NCBI GenBank assembly: GCA_964036315.1
Contig: OZ038509.1
Span: forward strand, 30,520,968 to 30,584,967
DNA: 64,000 nucleotides
Origin: Acanthosepion esculentum
Taxonomy: Eukaryota; Mollusca; Cephalopoda; Sepiida; Sepiidae
Direction: 5' to 3'
The notes beneath the pieces are model-generated. The model had not been told where the DNA came from. It did not search any database and worked only from the letters and a program-made list of their open reading frames with translations. Below are positions 1 through 15,600 of the stretch, piece by piece. Position 1 is the stretch's first letter. Each line of letters starts with the position of its first letter. Made by a program: the position numbers and the translations under genes.

Positions 1-1734
1 ATGGAATTATAGCAGATTTTGTTATGTTTCAATTGAAAATGTTAAAATCAAATGGAATTATAGCAGATTTTGTTATGTTTCAATTGAAAATGTTACAATC
101 AAATGGAATTATAGCAGATTTTGTTATTTTTCAATGGAAAATGTTAAAATCAAATGGAATTATAGCAGATTTTGTTATGTTTCAATTGAAAATGTTAAAA
201 TCAAATGTAATTAGAGCAGATTTTGTTATGTTTCAATTGAAAATGTTAAAATCAAATGTAATTATAGCAGATTTTGTTATGTTTCAATTGAAAATGTTAC
301 AATCAAATGGAATTATAGCAGATTTTGTTATGTTTCACTTGAAAATGTTACAATCAAATGGAATTATAGCAGATTTTGCTATGTTTCAATTGAAAATGTT
401 ACAATCAAATGGAATTATAGCAGATTTTGTTAAATTTCAATTGAAAATGTTAAAATCAAATCGAATTATAGCAGATTTTGTTATGTTTCAATTGAAAATG
501 TTACAATCAAATGGAATTATAGCAGATTTTGTTATTTTCAATTGAAAATGTTACAATCAAATGGAATTATAGCAGATTTTGTTATTTTTCAATTGAAAAT
601 GTTAAAATCAAATGTAATTATAGCAGATTTTGTTATGTTTCAATTGAAAATGTTACAATCAAATGGAATTATAGCAGATTTTGTTATGTTTCAATTGAAA
701 ATGTTAAAATCAAATGTAATTATAGCAGATTTTGTTATGTTTCAATTGAAAATGTTAAAATCAAATGTAATTATAGCAGATTTTGTTATGTTTCAATTGA
801 AAATGTTACAATCAAATGGAATTATAGCAGATTTTGTTATTTTTCAATTGAAAATGTTAAAATCAAATGGAATTATAGCAGATTTTGTTATGTTTCAATT
901 GAAAATGTTACAATCAAATGGAATTATAGCAGATTTTGTTATGTTTCAATTGAAAATGTTAAAATCAAATGGAATTATAGCAGATTTTGTTATGTTTCAT
1001 TTGAAAATGTTACAATCAAATGGAATTATAGCAGATTTTGTTATTTACAATTGAAAATGTTACAATCAAATGGAATTATAGCAGATTTTGTTATTTTTTA
1101 TTGAAAATGTTAAAATAAAATGTAATTATAGCAGATTTTTTTATGTTTCAATATAAATGTTAAAATCAAATGGAATTATAGCAGATTTTGTTATTTTTCA
1201 ATTGAAATTGTTAAAATCAAATGTAATTATAACAGATTTTGTTATGTTTCAATTGAAAATGTTACAATCAAATGGAATTATAGCAGATTTTGTTATGTTT
1301 CAATTGAAAAAGTTAAAATCAAATGGAATTATAGCAGATTTTGTTATGTTTCAATTGAAAATGTTAAAATCAAATGGAATTATAGCAGATTTTGTTATGT
1401 TTCAATTGAAAATGTTACAATCAAATGGAATTATAGCAGATTTTGTTATGTTTCAATTGAAAATGTTAAAATCAAATGTAATTATAGCAGATTTTGTTAT
1501 GTTTCAATTGAAAATGTTAAAATCAAATGGAATTATAGCAGATTTTGTTCTGTTTCAATTGAAAATGTTACAATCAAATGGAATTATGGCAGATTTTGTT
1601 ATGTTTCAATTGAAAATGTTAAAATCAAATGGAATTATAGCAGATTTTGTTATGTTTCAATTGAAAATGTTACAATCAAATGGAATTATAGCAGATTTTG
1701 TTATGTTTCAATTGAAAATGTTAAAATCAAATGG

Positions 1735-3870
1735 AATTATAGGAGATTTTGTTATGTTTCAATTGAAAATGTTACAATCAAATGGAATTATAGCAGATTT
1801 TGTTATTTTTCAATTGAAAATGTTAAAATCAAATGGAATTATAGCAGATTTTGTTATGTTTCAATTGAAAATGTTAAAATCAAATGGAATTATAGCAGAT
1901 TTTGTTATTTTCAATTGAAAATGTTACAATCAAATGGAATTATAGCAGATTTTGTTATGTTTCAATTGAAAATGTTAAAATCAAATGGAATTATAGCAGA
2001 TTTTGTTATTTTCAATTGAAAATGTTACAATCAACTGGAATTATAGCAGATTTTGTTATTTTTCAATTGAAAATGTTAAAATCAAATGTAATTATAGAAG
2101 ATTTTGTTATGTTTCAATTGAAAATGTTAAAATCAAATGGAATTATAGCAGATTTTGTTATTTTTCAATTGAAAATGTTAAAATCAAATGTAATTATAGC
2201 AGATTTTGTTATGTTTCAATTGAAAATGTTACAATCAAATGGAATTATAGCAGATTTTGTTATGTTTCAATTGAAAATGTTAAAATCAAATGGAATTATA
2301 GCAGATTTTGTTATTTTTCAATTGAAAATGTTAAAATCAAATGTAATTATAGCAGATTTTGTTATGTTTCAATTGAAAATGTTACAATCAAATGGAATTA
2401 TAGCAGATTTTGTTATGTTTCAATTGAAAATGTTAAAATCAAATGGAATTATAGCAGATTTTGTTATTTTTCAATTGAAAATGTTAAAATCAAATGTAAT
2501 TATAGCAGATTTTGTAATGTTTCAATTGAAAATGTTACAATCAAATGGAATTATAGCAGATTTTTTATGTTTCAATTGAAAATGTTAAAATCAAATGGAA
2601 TTATAGCAGATTTTGTTATGTTTCAATTGAAAATGTTAAAATCAACTGGAATTATGGCAGATTTTGTTATGTTTCAATTGAAAATGTTACAATCAAATGG
2701 AATTATAGCAGATTTTGTTATGTTTCAATTGAAAATGTTAAAATCAAATGTAATTATAGCAGATTTTGTTATGTTTCAATTGAAAATGTTAAAATCAAAT
2801 GTAATTATAGGAGATTTTGTTATGTTTCAATTGAAAATGTTACAATCAAATGGAATTATAGCAGATTTTGTTATTTTTCAATTGAAAATGTTAAAATCAA
2901 ATGGAATTATAGCAGATTTTGTTATGTTTCAATTGAAAATGTTAAAATCAAATGGAATTATAGCAGATTTTGTTATTTTCAATTGAAAATGTTACAATCA
3001 AATGGAATTATAGCAGATTTTGTTATGTTTCAATTGAAAATGTTAAAATCAAATGGAATTATAGCAGATTTTGTTATTTTCAATTGAAAATGTTACAATC
3101 AACTGGAATTATAGCAGATTTTGTTATTTTTCAATTGAAAATGTTAAAATCAAATGTAATTATAGAAGATTTTGTTATGTTTCAATTGAAAATGTTAAAA
3201 TCAAATGGAATTATAGCAGATTTTGTTATTTTTCAATTGAAAATGTTAAAATCAAATGTAATTATAGCAGATTTTGTTATGTTTCAATTGAAAATGTTAC
3301 AATCAAATGGAATTATAGCAGATTTTGTTATGTTTCAATTGAAAATGTTAAAATCAAATGGAATTATAGCAGATTTTGTTATTTTTCAATTGAAAATGTT
3401 AAAATCAAATGTAATTATAGCAGATTTTGTTATGTTTCAATTGAAAATGTTACAATCAAATGGAATTATAGCAGATTTTGTTATGTTTCAATTGAAAATG
3501 TTAAAATCAAATGGAATTATAGCAGATTTTGTTATTTTTCAATTGAAAATGTTAAAATCAAATGTAATTATAGCAGATTTTGTAATGTTTCAATTGAAAA
3601 TGTTACAATCAAATGGAATTATAGCAGATTTTTTATGTTTCAATTGAAAATGTTAAAATCAAATGGAATTATAGCAGATTTTGTTATGTTTCAATTGAAA
3701 ATGTTAAAATCAACTGGAATTATGGCAGATTTTGTTATGTTTCAATTGAAAATGTTACAATCAAATGGAATTATAGCAGATTTTGTTATGTTTCAATTGA
3801 AAATGTTAAAATCAAATGTAATTATAGCAGATTTTGTTATGTTTCAATTGAAAATGTTAAAATCAAATGT
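1735..3870 (+). repeat. Higher-order repeat, two copies of 1,068 bp (21 monomers)
   Basis: Positions 1,735-2,802 recur at 2,803-3,870 with an offset of 1,068 bp, that is 21 monomers of 51 bp less three bases from three 50-bp monomers. Diagnostic variants line up at the same offset: AACTGGAATTATGGCAG at 2,644 and 3,712, GATTTTGTAATG near 2,509 and 3,577, and the one-base-short GATTTTTTATG near 2,559 and 3,627. Parts of the same block return at 4,650-6,000 and 6,000-6,720, where the ATGGCAG marker reappears near 6,055 and 6,717, so the block spread in at least four partial copies. Confidence 0.88.
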
Positions 3871-6800
3871 AATTATAGCAGATTTTGTTATGTTTCAATT
3901 GAAAATGTTACAATCAAATGGAATTATAGCAGATTTTGTTATGTTTCAATTGAAAATGTTAAAATCAAATGTAATTATAGCAAATTTTGTTATGTTTCAA
4001 TTGAAAATGTTAAAATCAAATGGAATTATAGCAGATTTTGTTATGTTTCAATGGAAAATGTTAAAATCAAATGGAATTATAGCAGATTTTGTTATGTTTC
4101 AATTGAAAATGTTACAATCAAATGGAATTATAGCACATTTTGTTATTTTTCAATTGAAAATGTTAAAATCAAATGGAATTATAGCAGATTTTGTTATGTT
4201 TCAATTGAAAATGTTAAAATCAAATGGAATTATAGCAGATTTTGTTATTTTTCAATTGAAAATGTTAAAATCAAATGTAATTATAGCAGATTTTGTTATG
4301 TTTCAATTGAAAATGTTGCAATCAAATGGAATTATAGCAGATTTTGTTATGTTTCAATTGAAAATGTTAAAATCAAATGTAATTATAGCAGATTTTGTTA
4401 TGTTTCAATTGAAAATGTTAAAATCAAATGTAATTATAGCAGATTTTGTTATGTTTCAATTGAAAATGTTACAATCAAATGGAATTATAGCAGATTTTGT
4501 TATTTTTCAATTGAAAATGTTAAAATCAAATGGAATTATAGCAGATTTTGTTATGTTTCAATTGAAAATGTTACAATCAAATGGAATTATAGCAGATTTT
4601 GTTATGTTTCAATTGAAAATGTTAAAATCAAATGGAATTATAGCAGATTTTGTTATGTTTCAATTGAAAATGTTACAATCAAATGGAATTATAGCAGATT
4701 TTGTTATGTTTCAATTGAAAATGTTAAAATCAAATGGAATTATAGCAGATTTTGTTATGTTTCAATTGAAAATGTTACAATCAAATGGAATTATAGCAGA
4801 TTTTGTTATGTTTCAATTGAAAATGTTAAAATCAAATGGAATTATAGGAGATTTTGTTATGTTTCAATTGAAAATGTTACAATCAAATGGAATTATAGCA
4901 GATTTTGTTATTTTTCAATTGAAAATGTTAAAATCAAATGGAATTATAGCAGATTTTGTTATGTTTCAATTGAAAATGTTAAAATCAAATGGAATTATAG
5001 CAGATTTTGTTATTTTCAATTGAAAATGTTACAATCAAATGGAATTATAGCAGATTTTGTTATGTTTCAATTGAAAATGTTAAAATCAAATGGAATTATA
5101 GCAGATTTTGTTATTTTCAAATGAAAATGTTACAATCAACTGGAATTATAGCAGATTTTGTTATTTTTCAATTGAAAATGTTAAAATCAAATGTAATTAT
5201 AGAAGATTTTGTTATGTTTCAATTGAAAATGTTAAAATCAAATGGAATTATAGCAGATTTTGTTATTTTTCAATTGAAAATGTTAAAATCAAATGTAATT
5301 ATAGCAGATTTTGTTATGTTTCAATTGAAAATGTTACAATCAAATGGAATTATAGCAGATTTTGTTATGTTTCAATTGAAAATGTTAAAATCAAATGGAA
5401 TTATAGCAGATTTTGTTATGTTTCAATTGAAAATGTTACAATCAAATGGAATTATAGCAGATTTTGTTATGTTTCAATTGAAAATGTTAAAATCAAATGG
5501 AATTATAGCAGATTTTGTTATGTTTCAATTGAAAATGTTAAAATCAAATGGAATTATAGCAGATTTTGTTATGTTTCAATTGAAAATGTTAAAATCAAAT
5601 GTAATTATAGCAGATTTTGTTATGTTTCAATTGAAAATGTTACAATCAAATGGAATTATAGCAGATTTTGTTATGTTTCAATTGAAAATGTTAAAATCAA
5701 ATGGAATTATAGCAGATTTTGTTATTTTTCAATTGAAAATGTTAAAATCAAATGTAATTATAGCAGATTTTGTTATGTTTCAATTGAAAATGTTACAATC
5801 AAATGGAATTATAGCAGATTTTGTTATGTTTCAATTGAAAATGTTAAAATCAAATGGAATTATAGCAGATTTTGTTATTTTTCAATTGAAAATGTTAAAA
5901 TCAAATGTAATTATAGCAGATTTTGTAATGTTTCAATTGAAAATGTTACAATCAAATGGAATTATAGCAGATTTTTTATGTTTCAATTGAAAATGTTAAA
6001 ATCAAATGGAATTATAGCAGATTTTGTTATGTTTCAATTGAAAATGTTAAAATCAACTGGAATTATGGCAGATTTTGTTATGTTTCAATTGAAAATGTTA
6101 CAATCAAATGGAATTATAGCAGATTTTGTTATGTTTCAATTGAAAATGTTAAAATCAAATGTAATTATAGCAGATTTTGTTATGTTTCAATTGAAAATGT
6201 TAAAATCAAATGTAATTATAGCAGATTTTGTTATGTTTCAATTGAAAATGTTACAATCAAATGGAATTATAGCAGATTTTGTTATGTTTCAATTGAAAAT
6301 GTTAAAATCAAATGTAATTATAGCAAATTTTGTTATGTTTCAATTGAAAATGTTACAATCAAATGGAATTATAGCAGATTTTGTTATGTTTCAATTGAAA
6401 ATGTTAAAATCAAATGGAATTATAGCAGATTTTGTTATGTTTCAATTGAAAATGTTACAATCAAATGGAATTATAGCAGATTTTGTTATGTTTCAATTGA
6501 AAATGTTAAAATCAAATGGAATTATAGCAGATTTTGTTATTTTTCAATTGAAAATGTTAAAATCAAATGTAATTATAGCAGATTTTGTAATGTTTCAATT
6601 GAAAATGTTACAATCAAATGGAATTATAGCAGATTTTTTATGTTTCAATTGAAAATGTTAAAATCAAATGGAATTATAGCAGATTTTGTTATGTTTCAAT
6701 TGAAAATGTTAAAATCAACTGGAATTATGGCAGATTTTGTTATGTTTCAATTGAAAATGTTACAATCAAATGGAATTATAGCAGATTTTGTTATGTTTCA

Positions 6801-8160
6801 ATTGAAAATGTTAAAATCAAATGTAATTATAGCAGATTTTGTTATGTTTCAATTGAAAATGTTAAAATCAAATGTAATTATAGCAGATTTTGTTATGTTT
6901 CAATTGAAAATGTTACAATCAAATGGAATTATAGCAGATTTTGTTATGTTTCAATTGAAAATGTTAAAATCAAATGTAATTATAGCAAATTTTGTTATGT
7001 TTCAATTGAAAATGTTACAATCAAATGGAATTATAGCAGATTTTGTTATGTTTCAATTGAAAATGTTAAAATCAAATGGAATTATAGCAGATTTTGTTAT
7101 GTTTCAATTGAATAATGTTACAATCAAATGGAATTATAGCACATTTTGTTATTTTTCAATGGAAAATGTTAAAATCAAATGGAATTATAGCAGATTTTGT
7201 TATGTTTCAATTGAAAATGTTAAAATCAAATGGAATTATAGCAGATTTTGTTATTTTTCAATTGAAAATGTTAAAATCAAATGTAATTATAGCAGATTTT
7301 GTTATGTTTCAATTGAAAATGTTGCAATCAAATGGAATTATAGCAGATTTTGTTATGTTTCAATTGAAAATGTTAAAATCAAATGTAATTATAGCAGATT
7401 TTGTTATGTTTCAATTGAAAATGTTAAAATCAAATGTAATTATAGCAGATTTTGTTATGTTTCAATTGAAAATGTTACAATCAAATGGAATTATAGCAGA
7501 TTTTGTTATTTTTCAATTGAAAATGTTAAAATCAAATGGAATTATAGCAGATTTTGTTATGTTTCAATTGAAAATGTTACAATCAAATGGAATTATAGCA
7601 GATTTTGTTATGTTTCAATTGAAAATGTTAAAATCAAATGGAATTATAGCAGATTTTGTTATGTTTCAATTGAAAATGTTACAATCAAATGGAATTATAG
7701 CAGATTTTGTTATTTTTCAATTGAAAATGTTAAAATCAAATGTAATTATAGAAGACTTTGTTATGTTTCAATTGAAAATGTTAAAATCAAATGGAATTAT
7801 AGCAGATTTTGTTATTTTTCAATTGAAAATGTTAAAATCAAATGTAATTATAGCAGATTTTGTTATGTTTCAATTGAAAATGTTACAATCAAATGGAATT
7901 ATAGCAGATTTTGTTATGTTTCAATTGTAAATGTTAAAATCAAATGGAATTATAGCAGATTTTGTTATGTTTCAATTGAAAATGTTAAAATCAAATGGAA
8001 TTATAGCAGATTTTGTTATTTTCAATTGAAAATGTTAAAATCAAATGGAATTATAGCAGATTTTGTTATGTTTCAATTGAAAATGTTAAAATCAAATGGA
8101 ATTATAGCAGATTTTGTTATTTTTCAATTGAAAATGTTAAAATCAAATGTGATTATAGCA

Positions 8161-9765
8161 GATTTTGTTATGTTTCAATTGAAAATGATAAAATCAAATG
8201 GAATTATAGCAGATTTTGTTATTTTTCAATTGAAAATGTTAAAATCAAATGTAATTATATCAGATTTTGTTATGTTTCAATTGAAAATGTTACAATCAAA
8301 TGGAATTATAGCAGATTTTGTTATGTTTCAATTGAAAATGTTAAAATCAAATGGAATTATAGCAGATTTCGTTATGTTTCAATTGAAAATGTTAAAATCA
8401 AATGGAATTATAGCAGATTTTGTTATGTTTCAATTGAAAATGTTACAATCAAATGGAATTATAGCAGATTTTGTTATGTTTCAATTGAAAATGTTAAAAT
8501 CAAATGGAATTATAGCAGATTTCGTTATGTTTCAATTGAAAATGTTAAAATCAAATGGAATTATAGCAGATTTTGTTATGTTTCAATTGAAAATGTTACA
8601 ATCAAATGGAATTATAGCAGATTTTGTTATGTTTCAATTGAAAATGTTAAAATCAAATGGAATTATAGCAGATTTCGTTATGTTTCAATTGAAAATGTTA
8701 AAATCAAATGGAATTATAGCAGATTTTGTTATGTTTCAATTGAAAATGTTAAAATCAAATGGAATTATAGCAGATTTTGTTATGTTTCAATTGAAAATGT
8801 TACAATCAAATGGAATTATAGCAGATTTCGTTATGTTTCAATTGAAAATGTTACAATCAAATGGAATTATAGCAGATTTTGTTATGTTTCAATTGAAAAT
8901 GTTACAATCAAATGGAATTATAGCAGATTTTGTTATGTTTCAATTGAAAATGTTAAAATCAAATGGAATTATAGCAGATTTCGTTATGTTTCAATTGAAA
9001 ATGTTAAAATCAAATGGAATTATAGCAGATTTCGTTATGTTTCAATTGAAAATGTTACAATCAAATGGAATTATAGCAGATTTTGTTATGTTTCAATTGA
9101 AAATGTTAAAATCAAATGGAATTATAGCAGATTTTGTTATTTTTCAATTGAAAATGTTAAAATCAAATGTAATTATAGCAGATTTTGTTATGTTTCAATT
9201 GAAAATGATAAAATCAAATGGAATTATAGCAGATTTTGTTATTTTTCAATTGAAAATGTTAAAATCAAATGTAATTATATCAGATTTTGTTATGTTTCAA
9301 TTGAAAATGTTACAATCAAATGGAATTATAGCAGATTTTGTTATGTTTCAATTGAAAATGTTAAAATCAAATGGAATTATAGCAGATTTCGTTATGTTTC
9401 AATTGAAAATGTTAAAATCAAATGGAATTATAGCAGATTTTGTTATGTTTCAATTGAAAATGTTACAATCAAATGGAATTATAGCAGATTTTGTTATGTT
9501 TCAATTGAAAATGTTAAAATCAAATGGAATTATAGCAGATTTCGTTATGTTTCAATTGAAAATGTTAAAATCAAATGGAATTATAGCAGATTTTGTTATG
9601 TTTCAATTGAAAATGTTACAATCAAATGGAATTATAGCAGATTTTGTTATGTTTCAATTGAAAATGTTAAAATCAAATGGAATTATAGCAGATTTCGTTA
9701 TGTTTCAATTGAAAATGTTAAAATCAAATGGAATTATAGCAGATTTTGTTATGTTTCAATTGAAA
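8161..9765 (+). repeat. Higher-order repeat, offset 1,020 bp (20 monomers)
   Basis: The stretch from 8,161 to about 8,745 matches 9,181 to about 9,765 at an offset of exactly 1,020 bp. Shared rare variants are GAAAATGATA ending at 8,190 and 9,210, and the TATATCAG monomer near 8,256 and 9,276. The copies part near 8,750 and 9,770, where one has TTAAAATC and the other TTACAATC. Confidence 0.88.
8290..9040 (+). repeat. 153-bp trimer higher-order repeat
   Basis: A T-to-C change making GATTTCGTT occurs at 8,370, 8,523, 8,676, 8,829 and 8,982, exactly 153 bp (three monomers) apart, then at 9,033 after one monomer. In the clearest part the trimer runs TTACAATC monomer, TTAAAATC monomer with the C variant, TTAAAATC monomer without it. 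The pattern returns at 9,390, 9,543 and 9,696 in the 1,020-bp copy, and at 9,951 and 10,104. Confidence 0.9.
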
Positions 9766-12649
9766 ATGTTACAATCAAATGGAATTATAGCAGATTTTGT
9801 TATGTTTCAATTGAAAATGTTAAAATCAAATGGAATTATAGCAGATTTTGTTATGTTTCAATTGAAAATGTTACAATCAAATGGAATTATAGCAGATTTT
9901 GTTATGTTTCAATTGAAAATGTTACAATCAAATGGAATTAGAGCAGATTTCGTTATGTTTCAATTGAAAATGTTAAAATCAAATGTAATTATATCAGATT
10001 TTGTTATGTTTCAATTGAAAATGTTACAATCAAATGGAATTATAGCAGATTTTGTTATGTTTCAATTGAAAATGTTAAAATCAAATGGAATTATAGCAGA
10101 TTTCGTTATGTTTCAATTGAAAATGTTAAAATCAAATGGAATTATAGCAGATTTTGTTATGTTTCAATTGAAAATGTTACAATCAAATGGAATTATAGCA
10201 GATTTTGTTATGTTTCAATTGAAAATGTTAAAATCAAATGTAATTAGAGCAGATTTTGTTATGTTTCAATTGAAAATGTTAAAATCAAATGGAATTATAG
10301 CAGATTTTGTTATTTTTCAATTGAAAATGTTAAAATCAAATGTAATTATAGCAGATTTTGTTATGTTTCAATTGAAAATGTTACAATCAAATGGAATTAT
10401 AGCAGATTTTGTTATGTTTCAATTGAAAATGTTAAAATCAAATGGAATTATAGCAGATTTTGTTATGTTTCAATTGAAAATGTTAAAATCAACTGGAATT
10501 ATGGCAGATTTTGTTATGTTTCAATTGAAAATGTTACAATCAAATGGAATTATAGCAGATTTTGTTATGTTTCAATTGAAAATGTTAAAATCAAATGTAA
10601 TTATAGCAGATTTTGTTATGTTTCAATTGAAAATGTTAAAATCAAATGTAATTATAGCAGATTTTGTTATGTTTCAATTGAAAATGTTACAATCAAATGG
10701 AATTATAGCAGATTTTGTTATGTTTCAATTGAAAATGTTAAAATCAAATGGAATTATAGCAGATTTTGTTATGTTTCAATTGAAAATGTTACAATCAAAC
10801 GGAATTATAGCACATTTTGTTATTTTTCAATTGAAAATGTTAAAATCAAATGGAATTATAGCAGATTTTGTTATGTTTCAATTGAAAATGTTAAAATCAA
10901 ATGGAATTATAGCAGATTTTGTTATTTTTCAATTGAAAATGTTAAAATCAAATGTAATTATAGCAGATTTTGTTATGTTTCAATTGAAAATGTTGCAATC
11001 AAATGGAATTATAGCAGATTTTGTTATGTTTCAATTGAAAATGTTAAAATCAAATGTAATTATAGCAGATTTTGTTATGTTTCAATTGAAAATGTTAAAA
11101 TCAAATGTAATTATAGCAGATTTTGTTATGTTTCAATTGAAAATGTTACAATCAAATGGAATTATAGCAGATTTTGTTATTTTTTAATTGAAAATGTTAA
11201 AATCAAATGGAATTATAGCAGATTTTGTTATGTTTCAATTGAAAATGTTTACAATCAAATGGAATTATAGCAGATTTTGTTATGTTTCAATTGAAAATGT
11301 TAAAATCAAATGGAATTATAGCAGATTTTGTTATGTTTCAATTGAAAATGTTACAATCAAATGGAATTATAGCAGATTTTGTTATGTTTCAATTGAAAAT
11401 GTTAAAATCAAATGGAATTATAGCAGATTTTGTTATGTTTCAATTGAAAATGTTACAATCAAATGGAATTATAGCAGATTTTGTTATTTTTCAATTGAAA
11501 ATGTTAAAAGCAAAAAAGAAATTATAGAAGACTTTGTTATGTTTCAATTGAAAATGTTAAAATCAAATGGAATTATAGCAGATTTTGTTATTTTTCAATT
11601 AAAAATGTTAAAATCAAATGTAATTATAGCAGATTTTGTTATGTTTCAATTGAAAATGTTACAATCAAATGGAATTATAGCAGATTTTGTTATGTTTCAA
11701 TTGTAAATGTTAAAATCAAATGGAATTATAGCAGATTTTGTTATGTTTCAATTGAAAATGTTAAAATCAAATGGAATTATAGCAGATTTTGTTATTTTCA
11801 ATTGAAAATGTTAAAATCAAATGGAATTATAGCAGATTTTGTTATGTTTCAATTGAAAATGTTAAAATCAAATGGAATTATAGCAGATTTTGTTATTTTT
11901 CAATTGAAAATGTTAAAATCAAATGTAATTATAGCAGATTTTGTTATGTTTCAATTGAAAATGATAAAATCAAATTGAATTATAGCAGATTTTGTTATTT
12001 TTCAATTGAAAATGTTAAAATCAAATGTAATTATATCAGATTTTGTTATGTTTCAATTGAAAATGTTAAAATCAAATGGAATTATAGCAGATTTTGTTAT
12101 TTTCAATTGAAAATGTTACAATCAACTGGAATTATAGCAGATTTTGTTATTTTTCAATTGAAAATGTTAAAATTAAATGTAATTATAGAAGATTTTGTTA
12201 TGTTTCAATTGAAAATGTTAAAATCAAATGGAATTATAGCAGATTTTGTTATTTTTCAATTGAAAATGTTAAAATCAAATGTAATTATAGCAGATTTTGT
12301 TATGTTTCAATTGAAAATGTTACAATCAAATGGAATTATAGCAGATTTTGTTATGTTTCAATTGAAAATGTTAAAATCAAATGGAATTATAGCAGATTTT
12401 GTTATGTTTCAATTGAAAATGTTACAATCAAATGGAATTATAGCAGATTTTGTTATGTTTCAATTGAAAATGTTACAATCAAATGGAATTATAGCAGATT
12501 TTGTTATGTTTCAATTGAAAATGTTACAATCAAATGGAATTATAGCAGATTTTGTTATTTTTCAATTGAAAATGATAAAATCAAATTGAATTATAGCAGA
12601 TTTTGTTATGTTTCAATTGAAAATGTTACAATCAAATGGAATTATAGCA

Positions 12650-15600
12650 GATTTTGTTATTTTTCAATTGAAAATGTTAAAATCAAATGTAATTATAGCA
12701 AATTTTGTTATGTTTCAATTGAAAATGATAGAATCAAATGGAATTATAGCAGATTTTGTCATGTTTCAATTGAAAATGTTAAAATCAAATGGAATTATAG
12801 CAGATTTTGTTATGTTTCAATTGAAAATGTTAAAATCAAATGGAATTATAGCAGATTTTGTTATTTTTCAATTGAAAATGTTAAAATCAAATGTAATTAT
12901 AGCAGATTTTGTTATGTTTCAATTGAAAATGTTAAAATCAAATGGTATTATAGCAGATTTTGTTATGTTTCAATTGAAAATGTTACAATCAAATGGAATT
13001 ATAGCAGATTTTGTTATGTTTCAATTGAAAATGTTACAATCAAATGGAATTATAGCAGATTTTGTTATGTTTCAATTGAAAATGTTAAAATCAAATGGAA
13101 TTAAAGCAGATTTTGTTATGTTTCAATTGAAAATGTTAAAATCAAATGTAATTATAGCAGATTTTGTTAGTTTTCAATTTAAAATGTTAAAATCAAATTG
13201 AATTATAGCAGATTTTCTTCTTTTTCCATTGAAAATTGTAAAATCAAATGAAATTATAGCACATTTTGTTATGTTTCAATTGAAAATGTTACAATCAAAT
13301 GGAATTATAGCAGATTTTGTTATGTTTCAATTGAAAATGTTAAAATCAAATGGAATTATAGCAGATTTTGTTATGTTTCAATTGAAAATGTTACAATCAA
13401 ATGGAATTATAGCAGATTTTGTTATGTTTCAATTGAAAATGTTAAAATCAAATGTAATTATAGCAGATTTTGTTATGTTTCAATTGAAAATGTTAAAATC
13501 AAATGGAATTATAGCAGATTTTGTTATGTTTCAATTGAAAATGTTAAAATCAAATGGAATTATAGCAGATTTTGTTATGTTTCAATTGAAAATGTTACAA
13601 TCAAATGGAATTATAGCAGTTTTTGTTATGTTTCAATTGAAAATGTTAAAATCAAATGTAATTATAGCAGATTTTGTTATGTTTCAATTGAAAATGTTAC
13701 AATCAAATGGAATTATAGCAGATTTTGTTATGTTTCAATTGAAAATGTTAAAATCAAATGGAATTATAGCAGATTTTGTTATGTTTCAATTGAAAATGTT
13801 ACAAACAAATGGAATTATAGCAGATTTTGTTATTTTTCAATTGAAAATGTTAAAATCAAATGGAATTATAGCAGATTTTGTTATGTTTCATTTGAAAATG
13901 TTAAAATCAAATGGAATTATAGCAGATTTTGTTATGTTTCAATTGAAAATGTTACAATCAAATGGAATTATAGCAGATTTTGTTATGTTTCAATTGAAAA
14001 TGTTACAATCAATTGGTTTTATAGCAGATTTTGTTATGTTTCAATTGAAAATGTTAAAATCAAATGGAATTATAGCAGATTTTGTTATGTTTCAATTGAA
14101 AATGTTACAATCAAATGGAATTATAGCAGATTTTGTTATTTTCAATTGAAAATGTTACAATCAAATGGAATTATAGCAGATTTTGTTATTTTTCAATTGA
14201 AAATGTTAAAATCAAATGGAATTATAGCAGATTTTGTTATGTTTCAATTGAAAATGTTAAAATCAAATGGAATTATAGCAGATTTTGTTATGTTTCAATT
14301 GAAAATGTTAAAATCAAATGTAATTGTAGCAGATTTTGTTATGTTTCAATTGAAAATGTTAAAATCAAATGTAATTATAGCAGATTTTGTTATTTTCAAT
14401 ATAAAATATTACAATCAAATGGAATTATAGCAGATTTTGTTATGTTTCAATTGAAAATGTTAAAATCAAATGTAATTATAGCAGATTTTGTTATGTTTCA
14501 ATTGAAAATGTTAAAATCAAATGGAATTATAGCAGATTTTGTTATGTTTCAATTGAAAATGTTACAATCAAATGGAATTATAGCAGATTTTGTTATGTTT
14601 CAATTGAAAATGTTACAATCAAATGGAATTATAGCAGATTTTGTTATGTTTCAATTGAAAATGTTAAAATCAAATGGAATTAAAGCAGATTTTGTTATGT
14701 TTCAATTGAAAATGTTAAAATCAAATGTAATTATAGCAGATTTTGTTAGTTTTCAATTTAAAATGTTAAAATCAAATTGAATTATAGCAGATTTTCTTCT
14801 TTTTCCAATGAAAATTTTAAAATCAAATGAAATTATAGCACATTTTGTTATTTTTCAATTGAAAATGTTAAAATCAAATGTAATTATAGCAAATTTTGTT
14901 ATGTTTCAATTGAAAATGATAGAATCAAATGGAATTATAGCAGATTTTGTCATGTTTCAATTGAAAATGTTAAAATCAAATGGAATTATAGCAGATTTTG
15001 TTATGTTTCAATTGAAAATGTTAAAATCAAATGGAATTATAGCAGATTTTGTTATTTTTCAATTGAAAATGTTAAAATCAAATGTAATTATAGCAGATTT
15101 TGTTATGTTTCAATTGAAAATGTTAAAATCAAATGGTATTATAGCAGATTTTGTTATGTTTCAATTGAAAATGTTACAATCAAATGGAATTATAGCAGAT
15201 TTTGTTATGTTTCAATTGAAAATGTTACAATCAAATGGAATTATAGCAGATTTTGTTATGTTTCAATTGAAAATGTTAAAATCAAATGGAATTAAAGCAG
15301 ATTTTGTTATGTTTCAATTGAAAATGTTAAAATCAAATGTAATTATAGCAGATTTTGTTAGTTTTCAATTTAAAATGTTAAAATCAAATTGAATTATAGC
15401 AGATTTTCTTCTTTTTCCATTGAAAATTGTAAAATCAAATGAAATTATAGCACATTTTGTTATGTTTCAATTGAAAATGTTACAATCAAATGGAATTATA
15501 GCAGATTTTGTTATGTTTCAATTGAAAATGTTAAAATCAAATGGAATTATAGCAGATTTTGTTATGTTTCAATTGAAAATGTTACAATCAAATGGAATTA

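Noticed and set aside
6640..11187. Very long open reading frame (1,515 codons) and many others of 100-800 codons in the 51-bp array
   Set aside because: They follow from a period divisible by 3. They start and stop wherever 50-bp or 49-bp monomers or indels shift the frame, overlap each other in two frames, and have no promoter, splice or coding-bias sign.
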